Numbered from the stretch's first letter, positions 19,030-28,070 are shown. The stretch: 42,657 bases of DNA from Shewanella pneumatophori (GCF_023283895.1 NZ_JAKILB010000022.1:1-42657), one strand, 5' to 3'. Notes: generated by a model not told the origin, from the sequence alone. A program made the numbers and translations.

Positions 19030-20148
19030 ATGAAAAAGTGGACCCTGGTGATGATCATCATCGCAGTACTGGCCTTCGGCTCAGTCATTGGCTTTAATCT
19101 GTTTATTAAAGGAAAAATTGCCGATGCAATTGCCAACATGCCAGAAGCTGTGGCTCCAGTAACAGCCATTGATGTTAAACAAAGTACTTGGCAGCCAACC
19201 ATTAATGCAATTGGCTTTGTCGAACCAAATCAAGGTGTGACGATTTCAAACGAATTGGCAGGTATCGTGTCGGCTATTCGTTTTGAAAACGGTAGCGAAA
19301 TTAAGTCAGGGCAAATGCTCATTGAGTTAGACTCAAAAGTAGAAAAAGCCAACCTTAAGAGTAAACAAGTACAGCTACCTGCAGCAGAAGCTGACTTTAA
19401 GCGCCTAAGTAAACTGTATAAGCAAAACTCAGTATCGAAACAAGATCTTGATAACAGCCAGTCTAAGTACCTTGCTTTAATGGCTGACATTGAAAGCCTA
19501 AGCGCGACAATCGATCGTCGTGAAATTAAAGCGCCGTTTGCAGGCTTAGTCGGTATTCGAAACGTCAACTTAGGTGAATACTTACAATCGGGTACCGATA
19601 TCGTGCGTCTAGAAGATATCAGCACCATGAAGATCCGCTTTACCATCCCGCAAACTCAGTTACCTCGTATTGCGACAGGCCAAAAAGTACATGTTTATGT
19701 TGATGCCTACCCAACCGAGCCTTTTGAAGGCGTGATCTCAGCAATTGAGCCAGCGGTATTTTACCAAAGCGGGCTAATTCAAGTACAAGCGCAGATCCCT
19801 AATACTGAAGCTAAGCTACGTAGCGGTATGTTCGCCAAAGTCGACATTCAATTACCAGAGCTAACTGAGCAAGTTGTGCTGCCGCAAACGGCAATCAGCT
19901 TTACCCTTTACGGCGACTCTGTTTACCTAATTGAAGAAACGACAGAAGATGGCGAGCAAGTAAAACGCGTTAAACAAATCAACGTCACTGTACTAGAGCG
20001 CGATGAACTCAACGCCTTAGTCAGCGGTGATATTAAAGCGGGTGATAGCGTAGTGACCTCAGGCCAAGTTCGCTTAAGTAATAACAGTAAAGTCAAAGTG
20101 ACTGAGGATGATGCATTAACGCCTCCAGCCACATTGCCACAGCTGTAA
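19030..20148 (+). CDS. RND efflux periplasmic adaptor (membrane fusion protein)
   Basis: 372 residues. An N-terminal signal/anchor (about 4-26) is followed by a lipoyl domain (about 65-100 and 165-200), a short alpha-hairpin (about 100-160) with the SVSKQDLDNSQS segment, and a beta-barrel domain. It lacks a lipobox Cys, so it probably stays anchored by its N-terminal helix. It links the RND pump to an outer-membrane channel. AAAGGAG lies upstream of the ATG. It sits between the TetR gene and the pump gene in one operon. No dedicated outer-membrane factor gene is present here, so the pump would have to use one encoded elsewhere. Confidence 0.93.
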   Translation: MKKWTLVMIIIAVLAFGSVIGFNLFIKGKIADAIANMPEAVAPVTAIDVKQSTWQPTINAIGFVEPNQGVTISNELAGIVSAIRFENGSEIKSGQMLIELDSKVEKANLKSKQVQLPAAEADFKRLSKLYKQNSVSKQDLDNSQSKYLALMADIESLSATIDRREIKAPFAGLVGIRNVNLGEYLQSGTDIVRLEDISTMKIRFTIPQTQLPRIATGQKVHVYVDAYPTEPFEGVISAIEPAVFYQSGLIQVQAQIPNTEAKLRSGMFAKVDIQLPELTEQVVLPQTAISFTLYGDSVYLIEETTEDGEQVKRVKQINVTVLERDELNALVSGDIKAGDSVVTSGQVRLSNNSKVKVTEDDALTPPATLPQL

Positions 20149-20162
20149 GCGGAGGTTAGCCA

Positions 20163-23100
20163 ATGCGCTTTACTGATATATTTATCCGCAGGCCGGTACT
20201 TGCCGCCTCAATCAGCTTTCTGATTTTGCTACTAGGCTTTTATGCACTTAAAAGCATGCAAGTACGCGAATATCCTGAAATGACCAATACAGTAGTAACG
20301 GTAACCACCAGCTACTACGGTGCTGATTCAAACTTAATTCAAGGCTTTATTACTCAACCTTTAGAGCAAGCCCTAGCCCAAGCTGACAACGTTGACTTTA
20401 TGACGTCAGACAGCTTTTTGGGTAGCTCTAAAATCTCTGTGTATATGAAGCTTAATACCGATCCCAACGGCGCTTTGGCTGATATTCTGGCCAAGGTGAA
20501 CTCAGTGCGATCACAGCTACCAAAAGAGGCTGAAGATCCCACTGTTGAGATGTCTACCGGCGCACAAACTTCTGCACTTTATATATCGTTTTATAGTGAT
20601 CAAATTAACTCGAGCCAGATCACCGACTACCTAGAACGTGTGGTTAAGCCTGAGTTATTCACTATCGATGGTGTTGCCAAAGTTAACCTCTACGGCGGCA
20701 TTAAATACGCCATGCGTATATGGTTAGATCCGGCTCGCATGGGTGCGTTTAATCTATCTGCCACTGATGTAATGAACGTGCTTCAGGCCAACAACTATCA
20801 ATCAGCCGTAGGGCAAACTAACAACACTTTTACCCTGTTAAACGGCACCGCTGATACTCAAGTGGCAACCGTTGCAGAGCTCAAAAAGTTAGTGATTGGC
20901 AGTAAAAATGGCTTAGTGATCCGTCTTGGCGATATAGCAACAGTTAACTTAGAAAAGAGCCACGATGTATACCGCGCTCTAGCTGATGGCCAAGAGGCTG
21001 TCGTGGTTGGCCTAGATGTAACTCCAACTGCTAACCCACTTGTCGTTGCTGCTGACGCAAGAGCCATGATGCCGCAAATTGAGCGTAACTTACCAATCTC
21101 AATGAAGGCGCGCGTGCTTTATGACTCATCACTGGCGATTGATGAATCAATTAACGAAGTAATCAAGACCATTGGCGAAGCAGCGTTAATCGTTATTGTG
21201 GTTATTACCCTGTTCTTAGGTTCGTTCCGAGCAGTGATTATTCCGATTGTCACCATTCCACTGTCGCTTGTTGGTGTTGCCGTTATCATGCAGATGTTCG
21301 GTTTTACTCTAAACCTGATGACGCTGCTGGCAATGGTGCTTGCTATTGGTCTGGTGGTGGATGACGCCATCGTAGTAGTAGAGAACGTCGACAGACATAT
21401 CAAACTAGGTGAGACGCCATTTAGAGCAGCTATTATTGGTACCCGTGAAATTGCTGTTCCGGTCATTTCAATGACCATCACACTGGCAGCGGTATATGCA
21501 CCAATCGCACTAATGGGTGGTATCACAGGTTCATTGTTTAAAGAGTTCGCCTTAACCCTTGCGGGTGCAGTGTTTATCTCAGGTATTGTGGCACTAACCC
21601 TATCACCTATGATGTGCTCAAAAATCCTTAAAGCACATTCAGAGCCGAACCGTTTTGAGCGCGGCGTTGAAAACTTCTTAGAAGGGTTAACTAGCCGCTA
21701 CAATCGCATGCTTACTGCGGTACTCGATAAGCGTCCTGTAGTGATTGCTTTTGCGTTTATCGTATTTGCTTCTTTACCTATCTTATTTAGCTTTATTCCC
21801 TCAGAGCTGGCACCGAATGAAGATAAGAGCGTGGTAATGATGATGGGGACGGCACCATCGAGCGCTAACCTAGATTATGTGCAAGCTAATATGACATTAG
21901 TCACCGACATGATCAGCGCTCAGCCAGAAGCTGCAGCTTCATTGGCCTTTGTTGGTGTGCCTAACGCTAACCAAGCTTTTGGTATTGCGCCACTCGTGCC
22001 TTGGAGCGAACGCGACAAGAGCCAAAAGCAGATGCAGGAGTTCTTTGGTAAAGAAGTGAAAAACGTACCAGGCATGGCTGTAACTACCTTCCAAATGCCC
22101 GAGCTACCGGGCGCTTCAAGTGGTCTACCTATCCAGTTTGTTATCACTAGCTCAAGTTCATTTGAGAGCTTGTTCCAAATTGGTTCTGGCGTACTAGAAA
22201 AAGTGCAGCAAAGTCCGCTGTTTGTATACTCAGAAGTAAACTTAAAGTTCGACTCAGGTTCGATGAAGATCCATATTAAGCGTGACGTTGCCGGTGCATA
22301 CGGCATCACCATGCAAGATATCGGTCTGACACTTACCACCATGATGAGCGATGGCTACGTCAACCGTATCAACTTAGACGGTCGCTCCTATGAGGTGATC
22401 CCACAAGTTGAGCGTAAACTGCGCGCCAATCCAGAAGCACTAGCGGGCTATTACCTAACAGCAGCTGATGGTCGCTCTATTCCATTGTCTAGTCTTGTTG
22501 ATGTAGAGATCATCTCTGAGCCACGCTCATTGCCTCACTTCAACCAGATGAATGCGATTACCGTTGGTGGTGTTGCAGCCCCAGGTGTTGCCATTGGTGA
22601 CGCTATCGCATTTTTGAAAAACATTGGTGATAACGAGCTACCAAAAGGCTACAGCTATGACTTCTTAGGTGAAGCACGTCAATACGTTACTGAAGGCTCA
22701 GCGCTATACGCAACCTTCGCACTAGCGTTAGCAATTATCTTCTTGGTACTGGCAAGTCAGTTTGAAAGCCTTAAAGATCCTTTGGTTATCTTGGTGTCAG
22801 TACCACTCGCTATCAGTGGTGCTTTGGTTGCCTTGGGCTGGACCCATGTATTTGGCTTATCGTCGATGAACATCTACACCCAGGTTGGCTTAATTACCTT
22901 GGTAGGCCTTATCACTAAGCACGGAATCCTGATGTGCGAAGTGGCTAAAGAGGAGCAGCTACATAATGCCTTGAGCAAAATGGACGCTATTAAGCACGCT
23001 GCGACGATTCGATTACGTCCAATCTTAATGACCACTGCGGCAATGATAGCTGGTCTAATTCCACTGCTATTTGCGTCAGGTGCAGGTGCCGTTGCACGCT

Positions 23101-23261
23101 TTAATATCGGCCTAGTGATTGTATCGGGTCTAGCAATTGGTACCGTATTTACCCTGTTCGTTCTACCAGTAATTTACACCTACTTGGCAGAAAAACATGA
23201 ACCTCTTCCTGTATTTGATGAAACATTAAATACGCAAGAGAACAAAGCTTCCCACGCTTAA
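20163..23261 (+). CDS. RND-family efflux pump inner-membrane transporter
   Basis: 1,032 residues, the usual length for HAE-type RND pumps, with twelve expected membrane segments and two large periplasmic loops. The proton-relay aspartates of TM4 are D400-D401 (GLVVDDAIVVVENV), and the TM10 lysine is present in GLITKHGILM. It exports hydrophobic or amphiphilic compounds by proton antiport together with the upstream adaptor. Start ATG with GGAGG just upstream, 14 bp after the adaptor stop. Substrate range cannot be told from the sequence. An intrinsic terminator follows. Confidence 0.95.
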   Translation: MRFTDIFIRRPVLAASISFLILLLGFYALKSMQVREYPEMTNTVVTVTTSYYGADSNLIQGFITQPLEQALAQADNVDFMTSDSFLGSSKISVYMKLNTDPNGALADILAKVNSVRSQLPKEAEDPTVEMSTGAQTSALYISFYSDQINSSQITDYLERVVKPELFTIDGVAKVNLYGGIKYAMRIWLDPARMGAFNLSATDVMNVLQANNYQSAVGQTNNTFTLLNGTADTQVATVAELKKLVIGSKNGLVIRLGDIATVNLEKSHDVYRALADGQEAVVVGLDVTPTANPLVVAADARAMMPQIERNLPISMKARVLYDSSLAIDESINEVIKTIGEAALIVIVVITLFLGSFRAVIIPIVTIPLSLVGVAVIMQMFGFTLNLMTLLAMVLAIGLVVDDAIVVVENVDRHIKLGETPFRAAIIGTREIAVPVISMTITLAAVYAPIALMGGITGSLFKEFALTLAGAVFISGIVALTLSPMMCSKILKAHSEPNRFERGVENFLEGLTSRYNRMLTAVLDKRPVVIAFAFIVFASLPILFSFIPSELAPNEDKSVVMMMGTAPSSANLDYVQANMTLVTDMISAQPEAAASLAFVGVPNANQAFGIAPLVPWSERDKSQKQMQEFFGKEVKNVPGMAVTTFQMPELPGASSGLPIQFVITSSSSFESLFQIGSGVLEKVQQSPLFVYSEVNLKFDSGSMKIHIKRDVAGAYGITMQDIGLTLTTMMSDGYVNRINLDGRSYEVIPQVERKLRANPEALAGYYLTAADGRSIPLSSLVDVEIISEPRSLPHFNQMNAITVGGVAAPGVAIGDAIAFLKNIGDNELPKGYSYDFLGEARQYVTEGSALYATFALALAIIFLVLASQFESLKDPLVILVSVPLAISGALVALGWTHVFGLSSMNIYTQVGLITLVGLITKHGILMCEVAKEEQLHNALSKMDAIKHAATIRLRPILMTTAAMIAGLIPLLFASGAGAVARFNIGLVIVSGLAIGTVFTLFVLPVIYTYLAEKHEPLPVFDETLNTQENKASHA

Positions 23262-23280
23262 CTTGTAAACCAAAGCAAAA

Positions 23281-23303
23281 GCCTGCAGTAATGCAGGCTT
23301 TTT
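23281..23303 (+). terminator. Intrinsic terminator of the RND operon
   Basis: A perfect 7-bp stem GCCTGCA/TGCAGGC with a GTAA loop and five T, 19 bp after the pump stop codon. Confidence 0.9.
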
Positions 23304-23421
23304 ATTGGGGTGTTACTTATCTAATTTTGCTTTATACCAATGGCGATTATTTTGGCAATACTGATAGCCTAAGGTACAATCAAAACATACACAGCATTAT
23401 GCACTTGAGCGGATACAGACA

Positions 23422-23676
23422 ATGATTAACCCGAAAAAAATTGAAGAAGTCGCTAAGCAATTAAGCGAAAACCTTCCTAGTGGATTAAAGCAATTCGCAG
23501 GCGAATTCGAAGAGCGTAGCAAGCAAGTATTGCAAAATCAGCTACAAAAGTTAGATGTAGTATCTCGCGAAGAGTTTGAAGTGCAGCAACATGTTTTAAT
23601 CAAAACACGTGAAAAATTAGAAGCATTACAAGCGCAAGTCGATGCGCTTGAAGCTAAGTTAAACGCAGCAGACTAA
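23422..23676 (+). CDS. ubiK: Ubiquinone biosynthesis accessory factor UbiK (YqiC)
   Basis: 84 residues that match the YqiC/UbiK (BMFP) family in length and layout: an N-terminal MINPKKIEEVAKQL helix, a short amphipathic middle, the REEFEVQ segment and a C-terminal coiled coil (about 55-82). In E. coli it works with UbiJ in aerobic ubiquinone synthesis and can bind lipids. Single-gene unit ended by a bidirectional terminator. Confidence 0.94.
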   Translation: MINPKKIEEVAKQLSENLPSGLKQFAGEFEERSKQVLQNQLQKLDVVSREEFEVQQHVLIKTREKLEALQAQVDALEAKLNAAD

Positions 23677-23700
23677 TTTAAATCAGTTGTTACGTTTCAT

Positions 23701-23741
23701 AAAAAAGAGCAGCTAATACTGAGTGTATTAGCTGCTCTTTT
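23701..23741. terminator. Bidirectional intrinsic terminator
   Basis: A perfect 13-bp stem (23707-23719 with 23725-23737), 5-nt loop, A-run on the left and T-run on the right. It serves ubiK on the plus strand and the convergent DUF417-type gene on the minus strand. Confidence 0.9.
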
Positions 23742-23768
23742 AGTATTTATACTATTGTAGCCCAGTCG

Positions 23769-24632
23769 TTAACAATCCCCGCAAAAACTACTCTCAAATA
23801 CTCTAGCAGCCAAAATGATGCTACATGCCAGCAAAGCGAGATCTTTAACAATAAACTGACCGCTACCCGTTAGCATTGCAAAACCCTGACTCGTTTCATA
23901 AGCTGGCAGCGTAATCACAAATGTTTGTGTAGCGGCAAAAGTCAGTGCCGCAATAGCTAGCCCCACAAGATAAGCTTTTTTAGACCAAGGTAATAACGCG
24001 ATACCTATAACCGCTATCAGCTCTACAACACCGATAAAGTAAGAGCCGTGTAATACGCTAAACACGTCGTAAATCCAACTAAATAGCGGACTAGTGCGCA
24101 TCAAGCCTTCAATGCCATCAGCCTCATATTGGGTGAACTTCATACCGCCAATCCATAACATCACTAGCAATATTCCGGCTAACATTAGCTTGGCAGCAAG
24201 CTCGTTAATCATTTTGTTACCGCTGTAAAATGAACTAATAAACAAGGCTAAACCAACAATCCCTAGGTACTTAATCAATCCTTGCCCAGCACCGATAGCC
24301 GGAAATCCGCCTAAACTATCGAGCCAAACAGGATGAGTAAACATCATCAGCAAAGGCACTGTCGCTAACCCTGCGTAGAGGTAAAGCAGCACTTTCGAAA
24401 CGCGCTTTTGTGGCGCAATAAGCGCGGCTGCTACCAGTAGTTGCACCAAGCCTAATAACGGTGCCAACCAAGGCAGTACAGGCAAGCCGACCTCGAGTAA
24501 CTGCTTATTAAAATAACTGGCATCTGCGGCACTAAATCGCGGCATAGCAGTCAGTAGCAAAAAGCTGGCGAGTAAAACTCGTGCAACTACTAGACTACTA
24601 ATAACAGATAATGGGTTTATTATTTTTGGCAT
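23769..24632 (-). CDS. DUF417 (RclC/YkgB-type) membrane protein with extra N-terminal membrane half
   Basis: 287 residues, about eight predicted membrane segments. The C-terminal part (about 145-280) resembles the DUF417/RclC-YkgB family, for example GGMKFTQYEADGIEGLMRTSPLFSW. Usual family members are about 150-200 residues. The first 140 residues form four further hydrophobic segments with a DoxX-like look (MPRFSAAD near 30-37), so the protein may be a two-part membrane protein. It ends in FCGDC, a C-terminal Cys pair. Known RclC proteins are linked to reactive chlorine resistance, but no rcl genes are nearby, so function is open. The ATG has AGGAG upstream. Confidence 0.75.
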   Translation of the reverse strand: MPKIINPLSVISSLVVARVLLASFLLLTAMPRFSAADASYFNKQLLEVGLPVLPWLAPLLGLVQLLVAAALIAPQKRVSKVLLYLYAGLATVPLLMMFTHPVWLDSLGGFPAIGAGQGLIKYLGIVGLALFISSFYSGNKMINELAAKLMLAGILLVMLWIGGMKFTQYEADGIEGLMRTSPLFSWIYDVFSVLHGSYFIGVVELIAVIGIALLPWSKKAYLVGLAIAALTFAATQTFVITLPAYETSQGFAMLTGSGQFIVKDLALLACSIILAARVFESSFCGDC

Positions 24633-24647
24633 GTAAGGCTCCTATTT

Positions 24648-24666
24648 TTTGCAGTAGACCTGCAAA
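24648..24666. promoter_or_regulatory. Inverted repeat upstream of the DUF417-type gene
   Basis: TTTGCAG, a 5-nt spacer, then CTGCAAA: a perfect 7-bp dyad 16 bp upstream of the start codon and just above its ribosome-binding site. It could be an operator or a leader hairpin. Confidence 0.4.
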
Positions 24667-24808
24667 ATGACTAAAGCCTTTCATCCAGTTAAGTATTCGA
24701 TGAAATAAGATTAATTTATGCTTCATGCGCAGGGGCTAGAATGCAGCAGCTTTGACCGCTAGGCTCTTCATAGCCATTTTAATTTGTCCCAAACACGCCG
24801 AGGCTTTT

Positions 24809-25621
24809 TTGAATAACCTAGACATTAATAACCGTAATCCATTAACGCCTCAACACAGCAAAGCCATTTCTATCATTGCTTGGGCGGTATTAATCATATT
24901 TCCCGCCACGATTTACCTTACAAATAACAGTTTGTTTCCCAGCATAGCTCTCGACTCCTGGCTATCCACGGCGCTTTATTGGCTCACAAGTACTGGCACA
25001 GCCCCTTATGGTATTATCACTGGCTTAGTCATTCTGGCTGTTTGCTACCGCAGTATGAGTAACGCCCTGTTTCTTAAATTGGTTTTAGCCGTTTCAATTA
25101 GCATGGCAGCCACATTAAGCCTTAACCATTTTCTCAAACCGCACTTTGCCGAACCTCGCCCTAATGCAGCTTTGCTAGAGCAAGAATACTTACTTAATAC
25201 TGCTGATTTTTATCAACACAACAAAACAGAAAAAAGGCAGATTATTGGTATTGCTATCAACCAACTTGATATTGCTCGCCCAGATCTAAAACTTAGCGAT
25301 GCGATTAAAGGTCATTGGCAACATGAAGTGGGTTATGCGTTTCCGTCGGGGCACACCCTATTTGCAGTAACTCTGGCTTTAGTGGTTAGCTTCTATTTGC
25401 TGTTAGCTGGCAATATTGCTCTACCAGTGTTGTTGTTTAGCTGGGCCCTTGTAATGGGGTTTAGCCGGATGCTACTAGGAATGCATTGGCCACAAGATGT
25501 GCTAGCATCAACAGCAATAGGCGGCGCAATCGCAGCACTAAGTATTTATATTAGCCAGTTTGCTTACGCGAAATGGTCTGAGGTTTTTAGCAAAACAATC
25601 GAGGCCACCAGCAGACGTTAA
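24809..25621 (+). CDS. pgpB: PgpB-type PAP2 phosphatase (phosphatidylglycerophosphatase B / undecaprenyl-PP phosphatase family)
   Basis: A multi-span membrane phosphatase. All three PAP2 motifs are intact: K-x6-RP (KPHFAEPRP), PSGH, and SR-x5-H-x3-D (SRMLLGMHWPQD). From the TTG at 24752 these are K129, P198-H201 and S238/R239/H245/D249. The long insert between motifs 1 and 2, and its wording (AIKGHWQHEVGYAFPSGH), match E. coli PgpB better than generic PAP2 enzymes. It should remove phosphate from phosphatidylglycerophosphate and possibly undecaprenyl pyrophosphate at the periplasmic face. There is no ATG start. A TTG at 24809 with GAGG 5 nt upstream is chosen; the frame is also open from a TTG at 24752, which has a poorer ribosome-binding site. 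Confidence 0.88.
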   Translation: MNNLDINNRNPLTPQHSKAISIIAWAVLIIFPATIYLTNNSLFPSIALDSWLSTALYWLTSTGTAPYGIITGLVILAVCYRSMSNALFLKLVLAVSISMAATLSLNHFLKPHFAEPRPNAALLEQEYLLNTADFYQHNKTEKRQIIGIAINQLDIARPDLKLSDAIKGHWQHEVGYAFPSGHTLFAVTLALVVSFYLLLAGNIALPVLLFSWALVMGFSRMLLGMHWPQDVLASTAIGGAIAALSIYISQFAYAKWSEVFSKTIEATSRR

Positions 25622-25714
25622 GCTAGAGCGAAGCCTAGGCGCAGACTGACTTGCGCTTAGCTTGATTTCCGGTATTCTGCCTGCCATAAAATAAATAACA
25701 AGCGAGGCCCATTG

Positions 25715-26191
25715 ATGGCTGAATTGCAATTAGACAAAATTGACCTGCACATCCTTAAACTAATGCAGCAGCATGGTAAATTGTCCAATCAAGAATTAGC
25801 AGAAAAAGTAGGGCTGTCTCCATCTCCTTGTTCAAGAAGGGTAAAATCACTGGAAGAATCTGGTTATATTACCGGTTACGCTACCCTGCTTAGCGCTGAA
25901 CATTTTAATCTTGCCCTCACCGCTTACATTCAGATCCGCCTAGAGAAACACTCAACCGAGATCCTTGATGCCTTTGAAGAAAAAATTAGCAGTTACGATG
26001 AAGTGCAAGAGTGTAGCTTACTCACTGGTAGCGATGCTGATTACCAAATTAAAGTGCTAGTGAGCGATATGAAACACTTCAAGGTGTTTTTACTCGATAA
26101 ACTCACTACCAATGATCATATTGCTGGGGTACGCTCAAGCTTTGTGCTTAAACAGGTTAAAAGTCAAACCAGTATTCCACTCCCCCTGTAA
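25715..26191 (+). CDS. Lrp/AsnC-family transcriptional regulator
   Basis: 158 residues. The N-terminal helix-turn-helix (about 5-55; DKIDLHILKLMQQHGKLSNQELAEKVGLSPSPCSRRVKSLEESG) is followed by an AsnC-type ligand-binding RAM domain (about 65-150). The ATG at 25715 with GCGAGG upstream is preferred over the TTG one codon earlier. Proteins of this type sense amino acids. The next gene downstream on the same strand is an amino-acid-type sodium symporter, which makes it the most likely target; the 344-bp gap suggests separate promoters. It is not the global Lrp itself, judging by the sequence. Confidence 0.9.
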   Translation: MAELQLDKIDLHILKLMQQHGKLSNQELAEKVGLSPSPCSRRVKSLEESGYITGYATLLSAEHFNLALTAYIQIRLEKHSTEILDAFEEKISSYDEVQECSLLTGSDADYQIKVLVSDMKHFKVFLLDKLTTNDHIAGVRSSFVLKQVKSQTSIPLPL

Positions 26192-26228
26192 ATGGCCTCA
26201 AAGTATAAATCTCAATCTAAGTATGCTC

Positions 26229-26247
26229 AGCGGCAGAACCTGCCGCT
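26229..26247 (+). other. Hairpin after the Lrp/AsnC gene
   Basis: A perfect 8-bp stem AGCGGCAG/CTGCCGCT with a 3-nt loop, 37 bp after the stop codon. No T-run follows, so it is not a standard terminator. The rest of the 344-bp gap up to 26535 is AT-rich and holds the promoter at 26466-26493; no gene was seen. Confidence 0.45.
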
Positions 26248-26465
26248 ATCCCAGCCGTTGTAACTCTTTACGACTATAATTTGTGCATTCGCTCGCATTT
26301 TTGTCTTTAAAGCCATAATGATTTTATTGCGCACAGCAACTTACAAAACCGGCGTAACGCAGAAAAACACTAACAATAATCAATTTAAAGAATATTTAAT
26401 GCATCACCAAGCAGGTTAACGATAAAACATAGCTTTAAAGTTAATTTAAGTAGAATTTTAAAGCG

Positions 26466-26493
26466 TTGACCTAGCGTTTTAAACCACTAATAT
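26466..26493 (+). promoter_or_regulatory. Probable promoter of the symporter gene
   Basis: TTGACC (26466-26471), 16-nt spacer and TAATAT (26488-26493), 42 bp before the start codon. Confidence 0.6.
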
Positions 26494-26535
26494 GCGCGCT
26501 CTTAGTTGATCAAGATAGTCAGAAAGAGAGCTCAA

Positions 26536-27891
26536 ATGAGTACAGTAAAACAAGGGCACTTTAGCTCAAAAATAGGCTTTATCATGGCCGCCGCAGGCTC
26601 TGCTGTTGGTGTCGGTAATATTTGGGGTTTCCCAACTCAAGCTGCAACTCATGGTGGCGGCGCTTTCTTGCTGGTTTATCTGTTTCTGATCTTAGTACTC
26701 GGCTACCCAATGTTAATGGCCGAATTAATGATTGGTCGCCACGGCCAAACCAACCCTGCAGATGCCATGGCTAAAGTCGCCAACACGCCGCTAAGCAAGA
26801 AAATTGGTAAGGCTATTGGCTTTATTTCTATCATTACCGCCACATTGATCTGTACTTTCTACAGTATTTTATCTGGTTGGTTTGTTAGTTTTGCTATTGC
26901 GCCAATTGCCGAGATCAGTGGCCAAACACAAGCGGCGAATTGGTTAATGGACTTTAGCTTGTCACGTAATCTAGTGTTTACCCTAATCTTTATCGCTATG
27001 GTAATTTTAGTGATCCGCCAAGGCGTGCAAAAAGGTATCGAGCGTTGGTCGAAACGTTTAATGCCTATGCTATTGCTGATCTTAGTCGCTGGCGTGGTTT
27101 ATATTTTAACTCAACCCGGGGCAATGCAAGGTTTAGAGGTATTACTGGTACCTGATTTTTCACGGGTATTTGATGCCGATGTATTAATTGGCGCACTAGG
27201 GCAGACCTTCTTCTCGCTAACTATTGGTACCGCAGCCATGATGGTTTATGGCGCGTATTTAAGCCAAAAAGAGGACCTAGCTAAGCTAACCGCCTACGTG
27301 ACCTTAACCGATACATCTGTGGCATTTTTAGCAGCATTAATGGTGATCCCAGCCATGTATGTGGCGCAGCATAACGGCGTACAAATTTTTGCAGAAGATG
27401 GCAGCTTACTTAACTCTGATACCTTAGTGTTTACTGTACTACCTGCACTATTCGATACCATTGGCGGTGTGAGCCAATACCTATTAGCGATTGTGTTCTT
27501 TATCTTAATGACTATTGCTGGTTTAACTTCTGCAATCTCAATTGTTGAGGTGCCCACCAGCTACTTAGTTGAGAAAACTAACTTAAGCCGCGACAAAGCC
27601 ACCTTGCTTGTAGGCAGCTTAATCGCAGCGCTATCTATAATTGTGGTGTTTAATTTCGATAGTCTATTCGGCTTTATGATCACCTTAACCACTGAGCGTG
27701 CACAACCACTAATCGCACTAGGAATTGCTATTTTCTTAGGCTGGGTTTGGAACAGAAACCAGTTAATCACAACGATTAGTCAGCAAGAAGGTGCTAACAC
27801 TAACAGCCTATTCTGGAAGGTATGGCCTTGGTATGTGAAGTACATCTGTCCACTTTTAATCATCATGATTATTGTGCAGCTAATTAGCTAG
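26536..27891 (+). CDS. Sodium-dependent transporter of the neurotransmitter:sodium symporter (NSS) family
   Basis: 451 residues with about eleven membrane segments, typical of bacterial NSS proteins. The unwound TM1 sodium/substrate region reads AGSAVGVGNIWGFPT (about 15-30) and the GGGAFLLVYL segment follows. It should take up an amino acid or amine with sodium, but the substrate cannot be told. The ATG at 26536 with AAAGAGAG upstream is preferred; a TTG at 26506 would add ten unlikely residues and lies close to the predicted transcription start. It lies downstream of an Lrp/AsnC regulator. Confidence 0.93.
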   Translation: MSTVKQGHFSSKIGFIMAAAGSAVGVGNIWGFPTQAATHGGGAFLLVYLFLILVLGYPMLMAELMIGRHGQTNPADAMAKVANTPLSKKIGKAIGFISIITATLICTFYSILSGWFVSFAIAPIAEISGQTQAANWLMDFSLSRNLVFTLIFIAMVILVIRQGVQKGIERWSKRLMPMLLLILVAGVVYILTQPGAMQGLEVLLVPDFSRVFDADVLIGALGQTFFSLTIGTAAMMVYGAYLSQKEDLAKLTAYVTLTDTSVAFLAALMVIPAMYVAQHNGVQIFAEDGSLLNSDTLVFTVLPALFDTIGGVSQYLLAIVFFILMTIAGLTSAISIVEVPTSYLVEKTNLSRDKATLLVGSLIAALSIIVVFNFDSLFGFMITLTTERAQPLIALGIAIFLGWVWNRNQLITTISQQEGANTNSLFWKVWPWYVKYICPLLIIMIIVQLIS

Positions 27892-27940
27892 GCGATGCTT
27901 AAATAATAAGTGTTCTAACAACAAGTTTTTTTAGCCAAAA

Positions 27941-27964
27941 GGGACGAATTGATCGTCCCTTTTT
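27941..27964 (+). terminator. Intrinsic terminator of the NSS gene
   Basis: A perfect 7-bp stem GGGACGA/TCGTCCC with a 5-nt loop and a T-run, 50 bp after the stop codon. Confidence 0.9.
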
Positions 27965-28008
27965 CATGTCATCGAAACGAGTCGCTGTGAGCATAAATAG
28001 TGAAGCGA

Positions 28009-28070
28009 GTCACACCCACCTGTGACCCTTTGTCGCACCTTGGGACAAATTGGTTTGTCATCTTTATAAA
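28009..28070 (+). promoter_or_regulatory. Stacked dyads and possible promoter before the copper receptor gene
   Basis: Two perfect dyads lie next to each other: GTCACA-N6-TGTGAC (28009-28026) and TTTGTC-N9-GACAAA (28029-28049), with a third TTTGTC half-site at 28054-28059. GGGACA (28042-28047), 17 nt and TATAAA (28065-28070) could be the promoter, so the second dyad would cover the -35 box. Binding factor unknown. Confidence 0.45.

Noticed and set aside
28009..28026. Possible CRP site before the copper receptor gene
   Set aside because: The arms are GTCACA...TGTGAC, which is the reverse order of the TGTGA-N6-TCACA consensus.
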